Origin: Mesorhizobium sp. GbtcB19
GTDB taxonomy: Bacteria; Pseudomonadota; Alphaproteobacteria; Rhizobiales; Rhizobiaceae
DNA length: 64,000 bases
Direction: 5' to 3'
Assembly (NCBI RefSeq): GCF_019091085.1
Contig: NZ_JAGXJY010000001.1
Coordinates: forward strand, 620,001 to 684,000
Within the stretch, counting starts at the first letter, position 1. Each line of letters begins with the position of its first letter. A model generated the notes under the pieces. It was given only the letters and a program-made list of their open reading frames with translations. It made no database searches and was not told where the DNA came from. The position numbers were made by a program, and so were the translations under genes. This document shows positions 9,761-20,134 of this stretch, in pieces.

Positions 9761-9801
9761 GAACACGGGCGCGAAGCGACCAAACAAGGTGGCATGCGAG
9801 A

Positions 9802-9975
9802 ACCGGCCTACGCCGGCCGTAGCCTTCATCGGGCGGAGACACTTATGAGGGCTTTGGCCGGCGAAGGCCGGAGCGGAGCGTATTAAAAGTACGTGAGCAC
9901 CGGCCTACGCCGGCCGTAGCCTTAACTGCCACGCCACTCCCAGGAACACATGCTTCGGCCGGCAAAGGCCGGAAG
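9802..9975. repeat. Four GGCCGGC-cored hairpin repeats
   Basis: Two identical 25-bp copies (9802-9826 and 9899-9923, spaced 97 bp) read CTACGGCCGGCGTAGG on the minus strand. They alternate with two related plus-strand units near 9852-9872 (CTTTGGCCGGCGAAGG) and 9953-9972 (CTTCGGCCGGCAAAGG). The flanks of the core change in step between units, mostly keeping CT/AG pairing. They lie directly downstream of murB, so they may close the upstream transcript. Confidence 0.7.
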
Positions 9976-10025
9976 CGCAGGAGGCCGCCGTTTGCAGGCC
10001 GGCATCACCTGAATGTCAACGCACC

Positions 10026-10991
10026 TCAAAGGAGCTGTCCGAGGAACTCTTGCACGGCGTGGCCCGGCCGGAAATTGCCGAGGCGCTTGATCTCCCAGTG
10101 CAGGCGGATGCCGGAATTCTCGAGCACGCGCGCCCGTACCGTCTCGCCGAGATATTCGAGGTCGTAGCCGGTGGCCGTGCCGGTGTTGATCATGAAGTTG
10201 CAATGCATCGGCGACATCTGCGCGCCACCGATCATCAGCCCGCGGCAGCCGGCCTTGTCGATCTCCTTCCAGGCCGAAGTGCCTTCCGGATTCTTGAAGG
10301 TCGAGCCGCCGGTCTTTTCGCGGATCGGCTGCACCGTCTCGCGATGGTTCTGCACTGAATCCATCGCCGCCTTGATCGCCGCCTTGTCTTCGGCAACGCC
10401 TTCGAAGGTCGCCGAGGTGAAGATCAGTCCGGCGGGCGCCGATGAGTGGCGATAGGCGTAACCCATATCGGCATTGCTCAGCGTATGGAGATTGCCCTTG
10501 CGGTCCAGCGCCCTCACCTCGACGACCCGCTCGCGCGTCTCGACGCCGTTGGCGCCGGCATTCATCCTGAGCGCCCCGCCAATGGCGCCGGGAATGCCAT
10601 GGTAGAAATGGAAGCCGCCGATGCCGGCTTCATACGCCACCGCGGCGACACGCTTGTCCGGCGTTGCAGCACCGGCCTTGATCGTGGTCGCCCCGATGAC
10701 CTCGGCCTCGCCAAAACCCTTGGCCGAGAGCCTGACGACAAAACCCGGAATGCCGCCGTCACGAACCAGAAGGTTCGAGCCGACGCCGACCACCATGACC
10801 GGCACCTCTTCCGGCACCGCCCGCAGGAAGGCAGCAAGGTCCTCCTCGTCGGCGGGCTGAAACAGCGCCTCAGCCTGACCGCCGGCCCGGAACCAGGTGA
10901 TCTTGTCCATCTCGGCGTTCGGCGTGACACGGCCGCGCAGGCCGGAAAGCTTATCGCCAAGCCTGTCGATGAGATCCTGGCCGCGCATCAT
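10026..10991 (-). CDS. murB: UDP-N-acetylenolpyruvoylglucosamine reductase MurB
   Basis: FAD enzyme reducing UDP-GlcNAc-enolpyruvate to UDP-MurNAc in the cytoplasm. The FAD-binding region [14 protein letters not shown], the [19 protein letters not shown] segment and the catalytic-loop sequence [17 protein letters not shown] are present. It is a type I MurB. I chose the ATG at 10991 (321 aa, [11 protein letters not shown]), which overlaps the murC stop as ATGA. The frame is open for 14 more codons upstream but that extension lies inside murC. It is the last gene of the mraZ-murB run. Confidence 0.96.
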   Translation of the reverse strand: MMRGQDLIDRLGDKLSGLRGRVTPNAEMDKITWFRAGGQAEALFQPADEEDLAAFLRAVPEEVPVMVVGVGSNLLVRDGGIPGFVVRLSAKGFGEAEVIGATTIKAGAATPDKRVAAVAYEAGIGGFHFYHGIPGAIGGALRMNAGANGVETRERVVEVRALDRKGNLHTLSNADMGYAYRHSSAPAGLIFTSATFEGVAEDKAAIKAAMDSVQNHRETVQPIREKTGGSTFKNPEGTSAWKEIDKAGCRGLMIGGAQMSPMHCNFMINTGTATGYDLEYLGETVRARVLENSGIRLHWEIKRLGNFRPGHAVQEFLGQLL

Positions 10992-12394
10992 GAGGGCGTC
11001 CCGCCAAGTTCCTTGGGCAGCGCATAGGCCCATTGCGTGATGTTGCCGGCACCGAGGAAGACGACAAAGTCGCCGGGCTTGGCCAACTCGCGAATGGCTG
11101 GCGCGATCGCCGCCGCGCCGTCGATATAGCGCGCATCGCGATGACCGCCGGAGCGGATGCGCGACACCAGCGCGTCGGAAGTGACACCTTCGATGGGTTC
11201 CTCGCCTGCCGGGTAGACCGGCGCCACCATGACGGTGTCGGCGTCGTTGAAGCAGACCGAGAATTCCTCGAACAGGTCGTGCAGCCGGGTGAAGCGATGC
11301 GGCTGCGCGATGGCGATGACGCGCCCCTTGGTCGCGCTGCGCGCGGCCTTCAGCACCGCCGCGATCTCGACCGGATGGTGGCCGTAATCGTCGAACACCT
11401 CGACGCCGTTCCAGGAGCCGGTATGGGTGAAGCGCCGCTTGACGCCGGCGAAGGAGGACAGGCCCTTCTTGATCGCTTCGGCCGAGAGGCCGAGCTCATG
11501 CGCGACCGCGATCGCCGCCGTCGCGTTGGACACGTTGTGCCGGCCGGGCATCGGCAGGCGCAGCCCCTCGATGATCGAGGTGCCGCGCCCCTTGCGGTCG
11601 CGGATGACGACATCGAACTCCGAGATCGCGCCTTGCGTGCGATGGTTGGTGAAGCGCACGTCGGCCTGCGCGTTCTCGCCATAGGTGATGACGCGCCGGT
11701 CCTCGATGCGGCCGACCAATGCCTGAACCTCGGGATGGTCGGTGCACATCACGCCGAAGCCGTAGAACGGCACGTTCTCGACGAACTGGCGGAAAGCCTC
11801 CCGCACCTTGTCGAAGCTGCCATAGTGGTCGAGATGCTCAGGGTCGATGTTGGTGACGACGGCGATGTCGGCCGGCAGCTTGAGGAAAGTGCCGTCGCTC
11901 TCGTCCGCTTCGACCACCATCCATTCGCCATCGCCCATGCGCGCATTGGTGCCATAGGCATTGATGATGCCGCCATTGATGACGGTCGGGTCGAGCCCGC
12001 CGGCTTCGAGCAGCGTCGCCACCATCGAGGTGGTCGTCGTCTTGCCATGCGTGCCGCCGATGGCGACCGCCTGGCGGAAGCGCATCAGCTCGGCCAGCAT
12101 CTCGGCCCGGCGCACGATCGGCAGCAGCTTCTCGCGCGCGGCCTTGAGCTCGGGGTTGGACTTCTTGATCGCGGTCGAGACGACAACGACTTCGGCGTCG
12201 CCGAGATTCTCGGCCCTGTGGCCGACGAAGCATTCGATACCCTTGTCGCGCAGCCGCTGCACATTGGCGCCGTCGGCCTGGTCGGAACCCTGCACCTTGT
12301 AGCCGAGATTGTGCAGCACCTCGGCGATGCCGCTCATGCCGATGCCGCCGATGCCGATGAAATGCACGAGGCCGATCGTCTGCGGCATCTTCAT
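10988..12394 (-). CDS. murC: UDP-N-acetylmuramate--L-alanine ligase MurC
   Basis: Cytoplasmic Mur ligase adding the first amino acid, L-Ala, to UDP-MurNAc. The N-terminal Rossmann motif [16 protein letters not shown], the ATP-binding loop [11 protein letters not shown] and the central DESDGTFL motif are characteristic, and 468 residues fits. It overlaps murG upstream by 4 bp and murB downstream by 4 bp, so all three are probably translationally coupled. Confidence 0.98.
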   Translation of the reverse strand: MKMPQTIGLVHFIGIGGIGMSGIAEVLHNLGYKVQGSDQADGANVQRLRDKGIECFVGHRAENLGDAEVVVVSTAIKKSNPELKAAREKLLPIVRRAEMLAELMRFRQAVAIGGTHGKTTTTSMVATLLEAGGLDPTVINGGIINAYGTNARMGDGEWMVVEADESDGTFLKLPADIAVVTNIDPEHLDHYGSFDKVREAFRQFVENVPFYGFGVMCTDHPEVQALVGRIEDRRVITYGENAQADVRFTNHRTQGAISEFDVVIRDRKGRGTSIIEGLRLPMPGRHNVSNATAAIAVAHELGLSAEAIKKGLSSFAGVKRRFTHTGSWNGVEVFDDYGHHPVEIAAVLKAARSATKGRVIAIAQPHRFTRLHDLFEEFSVCFNDADTVMVAPVYPAGEEPIEGVTSDALVSRIRSGGHRDARYIDGAAAIAPAIRELAKPGDFVVFLGAGNITQWAYALPKELGGTPS

Positions 12395-13515
12395 GCGCGC
12401 GTCCTCCTGTAGTCTGAAACCGTTTTGCCGGACGCAATAGCCTCTGTCAGATCGGCGAGCAACCGCGCCGCGTCGGGTTTGCCGGCGGAGCGGGCCGCGG
12501 CGGCCATGGTCGCCAGCCGGTTCGGATCCTGCATCAGCCCGCCGACCAGCTCGGCAATCCGTTCGGCCGACAGGGTCGACTGCGGATGGAGCTCCGCGCC
12601 ACCGGCCGCGGCAAGTGCCGCGGCATTCGCCGCCTGATCGTGGTCGAGCGCATGCGGGTAAGGCACCAGCAATGCCGGCCGGCCGATGACGGCGATCTCC
12701 GAAACGGTAGAAGCACCGGAGCGCGACATCACCAGATGCGCCGCCGCCATGCGCGCCGCCATGTCGGTGAAGAAGGGCGAGACCTGGACGTCGACGCCGA
12801 GCTCGGCATAGGCGGCCTTCACCCGCGCCACATCCTCGGCGCGCGCCTGCTGGGTGATCGCCAGCCGCTTGCGCAGGTCTTGCGGCAAGAGCGCGATCGC
12901 AGCCGGAACGGCATCGGAAAAGAATTGCGCGCCCTGGCTGCCGCCGAACACCAGGAAGCGGAACGGCTCACTCTCGTTCGATGCCACGTAAGGCGTTTTC
13001 GCCGCCTCTCGCACCTGCGGCCTGACCGGATTGCCGGTGGTCACGGTTTTGGCGCCGTCCGCGCTTTCCCCTTCCGGCAGGAAGCCGCCGGCAATCGCAT
13101 CGACGCGACTTGCCAACGCCTTGTTGGCGCGGCCCATGACCGCGTTCTGCTCGTGGATCAGCGTCGGCACCTTGCGCCGTGTCGCCGCATAAAGCGGCGG
13201 CAGCGTCGGATAGCCGCCGAAGCCGACGACCGCCTCCGGCTTGATCCGGGCGATGATGCGTCCGGCTGCGCGCACGCCTTGCCAGATCTTCCAGAAGGCC
13301 GAGATCACGGCGACCGGATTCTTCGAGCCCAGCGTCGCCGACGGGATCGCATGGATGTCGGCGGCGGGAAACTGGCCGGAATAACGCTCGGCGCGACGGT
13401 CGGTGGCAAGATGCACCTTCCAGCCGCGCTCGATCAGCTCATGCGCAAGCGCTTCGGCCGGGAACAGATGTCCGCCCGTTCCGCCGGCTGCAAGCAGGAT
13501 GACACCCTTTGCCAT
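12391..13515 (-). CDS. murG: Lipid II synthase MurG
   Basis: Membrane-associated GT-B glycosyltransferase that adds GlcNAc to lipid I to form lipid II. The N-terminal [14 protein letters not shown] loop, [16 protein letters not shown], and the C-terminal [32 protein letters not shown] donor-binding region are diagnostic. It is 374 residues, starting with ATG just after ftsW. The stop overlaps the murC start by 4 bp. Confidence 0.98.
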   Translation of the reverse strand: MAKGVILLAAGGTGGHLFPAEALAHELIERGWKVHLATDRRAERYSGQFPAADIHAIPSATLGSKNPVAVISAFWKIWQGVRAAGRIIARIKPEAVVGFGGYPTLPPLYAATRRKVPTLIHEQNAVMGRANKALASRVDAIAGGFLPEGESADGAKTVTTGNPVRPQVREAAKTPYVASNESEPFRFLVFGGSQGAQFFSDAVPAAIALLPQDLRKRLAITQQARAEDVARVKAAYAELGVDVQVSPFFTDMAARMAAAHLVMSRSGASTVSEIAVIGRPALLVPYPHALDHDQAANAAALAAAGGAELHPQSTLSAERIAELVGGLMQDPNRLATMAAAARSAGKPDAARLLADLTEAIASGKTVSDYRRTRA

Positions 13516-13521
13516 CCCGCC

Positions 13522-14673
13522 TCATTCCGCCGGCATTGCGCGTTGCGCAAGGACGAAGCCCATCTGCTTGCGCTTTTCCGGCCGCTTGCGCGTCAATGCC
13601 AGCACCATGCCCATCGAGACGGCGATGGCGATCTGCGAGGAGCCGCCATAGGAGATGAAGGGCAGCGTCATGCCCTTGGCCGGCATCAGTTGCAGGTTCA
13701 CGCACATGTTGATGGCCGATTGCAGGCCGAACACGGTGACCAGCCCACCGACCGCGTAGCGGGTGAAATCGTCATGCTCCTTGAGGGCGATGTTCAATCC
13801 GCGCAGCACGATGAAGGCGAAGATCGACATGATGAAGAAGCACATGATCAGCCCGAACTCCTCACCCGCGACCGAGAAGACGAAGTCGGCATGGCTGTCG
13901 GGGATGACCCGCTTCACCGTGCCCTCGCCCGGGCCGACGCCGAACCAGCCGCCATTGATCAGCGCCTCGCGGCCCATATCGACCTGAAAGGTGTCGCCTT
14001 CGCCGGTGAGGAACTTGTCGATGCGCGCGGCAACATGTGGAAAGACCGTGTAAGCAGCAAACAGACCGCTTGCCCCGGTGATGCCGAGAGCCATGATCCA
14101 CAGCCACGGCAGGCCGGCCATGAAGAACATGACGCCCCAGGTGCCGGTCACGAGCATGGTCTGGCCGAGATCGGGCTGAGCGACCAGCAGCGAGACCACC
14201 AGGACAAGAAGCAGCAGGGCGAACAGATTGCCGGGAATGTCGGGCTGGCGCCTGTGCTCGGCAAAGAGCCAGGCGCAGATGACGACGAAGGCCGGCTTCA
14301 GGAATTCGGATGGCTGGATCGAAAGGCCGGCGAGCGACACCCAGCGCCGCGCGCCCTTGACCTCGACGCCGATGTAGAGAACCGCCACCATCAGCACCAG
14401 CATGATGCAGAGCATCACCAGCGACATACGTCTTATCTGCCGCGCCTCCAGGAAGGAAACCGCAAGCATGACGATGAGCGCGGGGATGGTGAAGATGATC
14501 TGCCTGGTGGCGAAGTGGAAGCTGGTGAGGCCGATGCGCTCGGCGACCGCCGGGCTTGCCGCGAAGGACAGGATGATGCCCAGTCCCATCAGCGACAGGA
14601 ATGCCGCCAGGAACCAGCGATCGATCGTCCACCACCAGGTTGCGACGGGACTTTTGTCGAGACGGCTTTGCAT
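13522..14673 (-). CDS. ftsW: Septal peptidoglycan glycosyltransferase FtsW
   Basis: SEDS-family polytopic membrane protein polymerising lipid II at the division site with its partner FtsI. About ten hydrophobic segments are visible, with the SEDS signature region GEEFGLIMCF and the C-terminal PAKGMTLPFISYGGSSQIAIAVSMGM. I start at the ATG at 14673, whose first base overlaps the murD stop (TGATG). An in-frame TTG lies one codon upstream. It is 383 residues and 6 bp before murG. Confidence 0.97.
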   Translation of the reverse strand: MQSRLDKSPVATWWWTIDRWFLAAFLSLMGLGIILSFAASPAVAERIGLTSFHFATRQIIFTIPALIVMLAVSFLEARQIRRMSLVMLCIMLVLMVAVLYIGVEVKGARRWVSLAGLSIQPSEFLKPAFVVICAWLFAEHRRQPDIPGNLFALLLLVLVVSLLVAQPDLGQTMLVTGTWGVMFFMAGLPWLWIMALGITGASGLFAAYTVFPHVAARIDKFLTGEGDTFQVDMGREALINGGWFGVGPGEGTVKRVIPDSHADFVFSVAGEEFGLIMCFFIMSIFAFIVLRGLNIALKEHDDFTRYAVGGLVTVFGLQSAINMCVNLQLMPAKGMTLPFISYGGSSQIAIAVSMGMVLALTRKRPEKRKQMGFVLAQRAMPAE

Positions 14674-16076
14674 CAACGTGGCCCTCCGATGGGTTTCACC
14701 CCATCAATAGCAGTCGCAGCTTGCCTGAAGGCTTCGCCGCGAACCTCGAAATTCTTGAACTGGTCGAAGCTGGCGCAGGCCGGCGAAAGCAACACCACCG
14801 CCTCGCCGCCGGCATCATTTGCCGCGTCGTTGGCGGCATGCTCGACCGCCGCGGCAAGTGTTCCCGATATCTCGTAGGGCACGGCCTCGCCGAGCGTCGC
14901 GGAAAAGGCGGGCGCCGCCTCGCCGATCAGATAGGCCTTGGCGATGCGCGGGAAGAAGCCGCGCAGCGGCTCAATGCCGCCTTCCTTGGGAAGACCGCCG
15001 GCGATCCAGTAGATGCGGTTGGGGAAACTCGACAGCGCCGGCGCCGCCGCGTCGGCATTGGTCGCCTTGGAATCGTTGACGAACAGCACATGGTCCTTGC
15101 GGCCGACCTGCTCCATGCGGTGCGCCAATCCCGGGAAGCTCTCGAGCCCGGCCTGGATTTCGCCAAGCTCGAGCCCGACCTTGAGGCAGGCGACCACGGC
15201 GGCCAGCGCATTCTGCGCATTGTGCTGGCCGCGCAGCGAGCCGATGCCTTCGAGGAAGGCGACGCGGCTGTAGCGGCCGTGCTCGGCTTCCATCAGATTG
15301 CTGCCGTCGGCGAAATAGCCGTCGGTCAGCGGCAGGCGCTTTGAGATGCGGACGACCTGCCGGCCGGCGCGCTCCAGCCGGTCGGCGATCTGGGCGCCCC
15401 AGGAATCGTCGACGCCGACGATCGCGGTGTCCGAACCGGCGACCAGCCTTTCCTTGATCGAGGCGTAATGCGCCATCGTGCCATGCCGGTCGAGATGGTC
15501 GGGCGTGAGGTTGAGCAGCACGCCGGCGGTCGGATTGATCGAGGGCGCGAGATCGATCTGGTAGGACGAGCACTCGACCACATAGTGCCGCCGCGGCTCG
15601 AGCGGATCGAGCGTCATGATGGCGCGGCCGATATTGCCGCCCATCTGCGTGTCGCGGCCGGCCGATTTCAGGATATGCGCCGTCAGCGCCGTCGTCGTCG
15701 ACTTGCCGTTGGTGCCGGTGATCGCAATGAACGGCGCTGCCGGCGCTTGGGCGATGCGCTCGCGGCAGAACAGCTCGATGTCGCCGATCACCTCGACGCC
15801 GGCGCCGCGCGCCAGTTCCACCGCCCAATGCGGCTTGGGATGCGTCAGCGGCACGCCGGGCGACAGGACGAAGGCGGCAAAGTGCTGCCAGTCGGCGGCG
15901 CGCAGATCACCGGTCGCAATGCCCGCGGCTGCTGCCTTGGCGACGCTGTCTGGATTGTCGTCCCAGGCCAGCACCTCGGCGCCGCCCGCGATCAGCGCAT
16001 GCGCGGTGGCAATCCCCGAGCCGCCAAGCCCGAAGAGCGAAACGCGTTTGCCTGAAAAGGAAGCTGCGGGGATCAA
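14673..16076 (-). CDS. murD: UDP-N-acetylmuramoylalanine--D-glutamate ligase MurD
   Basis: Cytoplasmic Mur ligase adding D-Glu. It has the N-terminal [19 protein letters not shown] fold, the ATP loop [16 protein letters not shown] and [10 protein letters not shown]. The best start is a TTG at 16076 ([12 protein letters not shown]), 10 bp after the mraY stop; no ATG or GTG lies in a suitable place, since the core fold begins within 12 residues. It is 467 residues. The stop overlaps the ftsW start. Confidence 0.95.
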   Translation of the reverse strand: MIPAASFSGKRVSLFGLGGSGIATAHALIAGGAEVLAWDDNPDSVAKAAAAGIATGDLRAADWQHFAAFVLSPGVPLTHPKPHWAVELARGAGVEVIGDIELFCRERIAQAPAAPFIAITGTNGKSTTTALTAHILKSAGRDTQMGGNIGRAIMTLDPLEPRRHYVVECSSYQIDLAPSINPTAGVLLNLTPDHLDRHGTMAHYASIKERLVAGSDTAIVGVDDSWGAQIADRLERAGRQVVRISKRLPLTDGYFADGSNLMEAEHGRYSRVAFLEGIGSLRGQHNAQNALAAVVACLKVGLELGEIQAGLESFPGLAHRMEQVGRKDHVLFVNDSKATNADAAAPALSSFPNRIYWIAGGLPKEGGIEPLRGFFPRIAKAYLIGEAAPAFSATLGEAVPYEISGTLAAAVEHAANDAANDAGGEAVVLLSPACASFDQFKNFEVRGEAFRQAATAIDGVKPIGGPR

Positions 16077-16086
16077 ACGGGGCGTC

Positions 16087-17169
16087 CTATCTGAGCTTGA
16101 GGGTGGAGAGGCCGACCAGCGCCAGGATCACGGCAATGATCCAGAAGCGGATCACCACCTGGCTTTCGGTCCAGCCCAGCTTTTCGAAATGGTGATGGAT
16201 CGGCGCCATCAGGAAGACGCGCTTGCCGGTCATCTTGAAGTAGCCGACCTGGATGATGACCGAGAGGATCTCGACCACGAACAGGCCGCCGACGATGACC
16301 AGCACGATCTCGTGCTTGGTGGCGACCGCGATGGTGCCGATCAGGCCGCCCATCGCCAGCGAGCCGGTGTCGCCCATGAAGATAGCGGCCGGCGGGGCGT
16401 TGAACCAGAGGAAGCCGAGGCCGGCCCCGATCACCGCGCCGAGCACGACGGCGAGCTCACCGGTGCCGGGAACGAAATGGATCTGCAGATATTCGGCGAA
16501 CACCGCGTTGCCCGAGAGGTAGGCGATGACGCCGAAGGACGCCGCCGCGATCATGATCGGCACGATCGCCAGGCCGTCGAGGCCGTCGGTCAGGTTCACC
16601 GCATTGCCCGCGCCGACGATGACGAAGCAGGAGAACGGCACGAAGAACCAGCCGAGATTGATCAGGAATTCCTTGGCGAAGGGGAAGGTCAGCGATGACG
16701 AGAACGGCGCCTGGCCATTGTGCATGATCACCCATGCCGCGATGGCGGCGATGATGAACTCGATCGCCAGTCTCGCCTTGCCGGAAAAGCCCAGATGCGA
16801 CTGCTTGGTGACCTTGAGATAGTCGTCGTAGAAGCCGATCGAGCCGAAGCCGACGGTGACCAGAAGCACCACCCAGACATAGATCGAGGAAAGGTTCGCC
16901 CACAACAGCGACGAGCCGATGATTCCGGACAGGATCATCAGGCCGCCCATGGTCGGCGTTCCGGCCTTCTTGAAATGCGTTTGCGGACCGTCGGCGCGGA
17001 TCGGCTGGCCCTTGCCTTGCCGCAGCCGCAGCGAGTTGATGATCGTCGGCCCGAAGATGAAGACAATCAGCGCCGAGGTGATCAGCGCGCCGCCGGTGCG
17101 GAAGGTGATGTAGCGGAAGACGTTGAAGAACGAGATCCGATCCGCGAAATCGACGAGCAGTGTGAACAT
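16087..17169 (-). CDS. mraY: Phospho-N-acetylmuramoyl-pentapeptide transferase MraY
   Basis: Ten-helix inner-membrane enzyme that moves the MurNAc-pentapeptide to undecaprenyl phosphate, forming lipid I. The family motifs [36 protein letters not shown] and the [22 protein letters not shown] stretch are all clear. It is 360 residues, the usual length. It starts at ATG 17169, 26 bp after murF. Confidence 0.98.
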   Translation of the reverse strand: MFTLLVDFADRISFFNVFRYITFRTGGALITSALIVFIFGPTIINSLRLRQGKGQPIRADGPQTHFKKAGTPTMGGLMILSGIIGSSLLWANLSSIYVWVVLLVTVGFGSIGFYDDYLKVTKQSHLGFSGKARLAIEFIIAAIAAWVIMHNGQAPFSSSLTFPFAKEFLINLGWFFVPFSCFVIVGAGNAVNLTDGLDGLAIVPIMIAAASFGVIAYLSGNAVFAEYLQIHFVPGTGELAVVLGAVIGAGLGFLWFNAPPAAIFMGDTGSLAMGGLIGTIAVATKHEIVLVIVGGLFVVEILSVIIQVGYFKMTGKRVFLMAPIHHHFEKLGWTESQVVIRFWIIAVILALVGLSTLKLR

Positions 17170-17195
17170 GGTCTTTCCGTCCCCCGGAGCCCGAC

Positions 17196-18629
17196 CTAGG
17201 TCGGTTCGATGTTTGCGGCTTCCGCCGGAAATTTGCCGAGCAACGCCTCGACCAGCTTTGAAAACCCGATGCCCTTCGACGACTTGACCATCACCACGTC
17301 GCCAGGCCTCAGCGCGGAGATCACGATCGGTTTCAGTTCCTCGGCGCCTGGCCGATACTCGGTCTGGACATCGGCGGGCAAAACCTCGGCCAGCGCCTGC
17401 ATTTCCGGGCCGCCTAGAAAGACATTGCGTGTGCCCGTGCCGACGATCAGCTCGGCAAGCGCGGCGTGCAGCTTCGCCGAATGGCTGCCGAGCTCAAGCA
17501 TGTCGCCGAGCACGGCGATGCGCCTGCCGTCGCCCGTGACGGGCGTCGCGTTGAGCAATGCCATGGCCGCCGCCATCGACGCCGGATTGGCGTTGTAGCT
17601 CTCGTCGATCAGCGTGATCGGCCCGTTTGGATGGTGCAGGACATGGCGCCGGCCGCGCCCGCGCTCGGCCGCAAGATCGGCAAGCGCGGCGGCCACTTTT
17701 TCGAGATCGGCGCCGACAAGCTTTGCTGCTCCCAGCACGGCCAGCGCGTTCTGCACCATGTGGCGGCCGGGCGCGCCGATCCGCGCCGCGACATCCTCCT
17801 TGCCGATCTTGGCGGTGATGTCGGAATGGTCGGCGTGAAGCTCGCAGCCGGTGAGCCGGAAGGTCGAGCGGGTGTTTTCGCCGAAGCCGAAGATATGCTC
17901 GACACCGGCTTCCTTCGCCATTTTCTCGAGCAGCTTCCAACGGCCATCGTCGCGGTTGAGCACCGCCGCGCCGCCGGGTTCCAACCCTTCGAAGATTTCC
18001 GCCTTGGCCTTGGCGATCTCGTCGAGATTCTTGAAGAAGCCGAGATGCGCGGCGGCGATCATCGTCACTATGGCGACATGCGGCCTGACCATCTTGACCA
18101 GCGGCCTGATCTCGTCCGGATGGTTCATGCCGATCTCGAAGACCGCGTAATCGCAATCCTGCGGCATGCGGCCGAGCGTCAGCGGCACCCCCCAATGGTT
18201 GTTGAACGACTGCGCCGAGGCGTGCACCTTGCCGACCGCCGACAGCACATGGCGCAGCGCTTCCTTGGTGGTCGTCTTGCCGGCCGAGCCAGTGACAGCA
18301 ATGATCTTCGCCTTCGAGCGCGCGCGGGCCGCGACGCCGAGTTTCTCCAGCGCCGCGAGCACATCGGGAACGACGATCATCGGCGCCGTCAGCCGGCCGA
18401 GCGACGGCAGCTTGCCCTCGGCGACGACCAGCACGGCGGCACCCGCTTTTACCGCCGCTGTCGCGAAATCGTGGCCGTCCATCGCCTCGCCCTTGATGGC
18501 GAAGAAGGCGTTTCCCGGCTCCAGGCTGCGACTGTCGATCGAAATGCCGGTGATGCCTTGCGGCAGCGAGCCGATCGGCCTGCCTTCCATGGCTTCGACC
18601 AGGGCTTCCGACGTCCACAGCAGGCTCAT
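17196..18629 (-). CDS. murF: UDP-N-acetylmuramoyl-tripeptide--D-alanyl-D-alanine ligase MurF
   Basis: Last cytoplasmic Mur ligase, adding the D-Ala-D-Ala made by Ddl. It shows the ATP loop [16 protein letters not shown], the [11 protein letters not shown] motif and [15 protein letters not shown]. It is 477 residues. The ATG overlaps the murE stop as ATGA. Confidence 0.98.
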   Translation of the reverse strand: MSLLWTSEALVEAMEGRPIGSLPQGITGISIDSRSLEPGNAFFAIKGEAMDGHDFATAAVKAGAAVLVVAEGKLPSLGRLTAPMIVVPDVLAALEKLGVAARARSKAKIIAVTGSAGKTTTKEALRHVLSAVGKVHASAQSFNNHWGVPLTLGRMPQDCDYAVFEIGMNHPDEIRPLVKMVRPHVAIVTMIAAAHLGFFKNLDEIAKAKAEIFEGLEPGGAAVLNRDDGRWKLLEKMAKEAGVEHIFGFGENTRSTFRLTGCELHADHSDITAKIGKEDVAARIGAPGRHMVQNALAVLGAAKLVGADLEKVAAALADLAAERGRGRRHVLHHPNGPITLIDESYNANPASMAAAMALLNATPVTGDGRRIAVLGDMLELGSHSAKLHAALAELIVGTGTRNVFLGGPEMQALAEVLPADVQTEYRPGAEELKPIVISALRPGDVVMVKSSKGIGFSKLVEALLGKFPAEAANIEPT

Positions 18630-20080
18630 GCGGCGCGCTCCTTCAGCGCTTCGCGCACTTCCTCATGGTCGGAGAAGTGGAAGGTTTCGCTGCCGATGGT
18701 CTGGCCCTCCTCATGCCCCTTGCCGGCGACGATCAGCGTATCGCCGGCGCGGAGCATCGCCACCGCGTCATGGATCGCCCTGCGGCGGTCGCCGATCTCG
18801 ATGGCGCCGGGCGCGGCGGCAAGGATCGCCGCGCGGATGGTTTGCGGCACTTCCGTGCGCGGATTGTCGTCGGTGACGATGACGATATCGGCAAGGCGCG
18901 TCGCGATCTCGCCCATGATCGGCCGTTTTCCGCGGTCGCGATCGCCGCCGCAGCCGAACACCACGACGACGCGGCCCGTGGTGAAAGGCCGGACCGAGGT
19001 CAGCACGTTCTCCAGCGCGTCCGGCTTGTGCGCATAGTCGACATAGACCGGAGCACCGGCGGCGGTGGTGCCGACGAGGTCGAGCCGGCCCGGCGCGCCT
19101 TTCAATTTTTCCAATGCCGCCAAGGCTTTGCCGGCGGATGTTCCAGTCGCGATGGCAAGGCCGGCCGAGACCAGCGCGTTGGCGATCTGGAAATCGCCGG
19201 CCAAAGGCAAATCGACCTCGTAGAGCACCCCGTCCGCCACGACCTCGGCGCGCTGCCGGTGGCGTTCATGCTCGACCCGCTTCAGCGTCAGGAAATCGCC
19301 GTGACGGCCAACCGTCAGCACCTTCAGCCCCGCCGCCTTTGCGGCCTTTATCGTCGGCTCCGACCACGGATCGTCGGCAAAGACGATCGCGGGCGCGCCC
19401 TTGGGCAGCAGCGTGTCGAACAGGCGCAGCTTGGCGCGGTGATAATCCTCGACCGTCGGATGGTAATCCATATGGTCGCGGCCGAGATTGGTGAAGGCGC
19501 CGGCCGCGAGCTTCACGCCGTCGAGGCGGCGCTGGTCGAGACCATGGCTCGAGGCCTCCATCGAAGCGTGGGTGACGCCGGCATCCGCCAGTTCCTTGAG
19601 CAGTCGGTGCAGCGCCACCGGATCGGGCGTCGTCAGCGAGCCATATTCGTTGCGGCCGGGCGCGACCACGCCGGTCGTGCCGATCGAGGCGGCGGCAAGA
19701 CCGGCCTGCTCCCAGATCTGGCGGGTGAAAGCCGCGACGGACGTCTTGCCGGCGGTGCCGGTGACGGCGACCATGGTCTGCGGCTGGCGACCGAAGAAGC
19801 GCGCCGCGCTGAGCGCCAGCGCCTGGCGCGGATCCTCGACTGCGATGACCGGGATCGACAGGCCGGAAACGACCGTCCCCTTGCTGGTAACGATCGCGGC
19901 AGCCCCACGGGCCGCGGCATCGGCCGCATAGGTCGACCCATCGGCCTTGCTGCCGGCGAGCGCGAAGAAGACGACGCCGGTCTTGACCGCGCGGGAATCG
20001 GAGGAAAGTCCGGTCACTTCCAGATCGGGGGAAGCTGTTCCCTCGACAGGCAGGACGCCGGCTAGATCTTTTAGATGCAT
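18626..20080 (-). CDS. murE: UDP-N-acetylmuramoyl-tripeptide synthetase MurE (meso-DAP type)
   Basis: Cytoplasmic ligase adding the third residue of the stem peptide. The ATP loop [16 protein letters not shown] and the substrate motif DNPRTE are visible; DNPR is the signature for meso-diaminopimelate rather than lysine. I chose the ATG at 20080 ([14 protein letters not shown], 484 aa) because the family's N-terminal domain begins there. An open extension to 20131 encodes a cysteine-rich stretch unlike MurE. It lies 54 bp after ftsI. Confidence 0.96.
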   Translation of the reverse strand: MHLKDLAGVLPVEGTASPDLEVTGLSSDSRAVKTGVVFFALAGSKADGSTYAADAAARGAAAIVTSKGTVVSGLSIPVIAVEDPRQALALSAARFFGRQPQTMVAVTGTAGKTSVAAFTRQIWEQAGLAAASIGTTGVVAPGRNEYGSLTTPDPVALHRLLKELADAGVTHASMEASSHGLDQRRLDGVKLAAGAFTNLGRDHMDYHPTVEDYHRAKLRLFDTLLPKGAPAIVFADDPWSEPTIKAAKAAGLKVLTVGRHGDFLTLKRVEHERHRQRAEVVADGVLYEVDLPLAGDFQIANALVSAGLAIATGTSAGKALAALEKLKGAPGRLDLVGTTAAGAPVYVDYAHKPDALENVLTSVRPFTTGRVVVVFGCGGDRDRGKRPIMGEIATRLADIVIVTDDNPRTEVPQTIRAAILAAAPGAIEIGDRRRAIHDAVAMLRAGDTLIVAGKGHEEGQTIGSETFHFSDHEEVREALKERAA

Positions 20081-20134
20081 TGAGTCCCGTTCACCGCAAC
20101 AAAATAGCGCGCAGTTGCCGGCGCGCCCCAAGAA

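Larger units (their letters stand above)
9409..10025. other. 617-bp murB-ddl gap splitting the dcw cluster
   Basis: The only large gap inside an otherwise tightly packed cluster. From the ddl side it contains the GANTC-dense part (to 9760), a perfect 25-bp inverted repeat (9688-9712), and four GGCCGGC-cored palindromes (9802-9975). A possible 93-codon minus-strand frame at 9415-9696 has no ribosome site or recognisable features, so I do not call it a gene. Confidence 0.7.

Noticed and set aside
9741..9765. tRNA-like T-arm (GAGTCGGAGTCGAACAC)
   Set aside because: No acceptor, D-arm or anticodon arm could be built around it on either strand; the resemblance comes from clustered GANTC sites.
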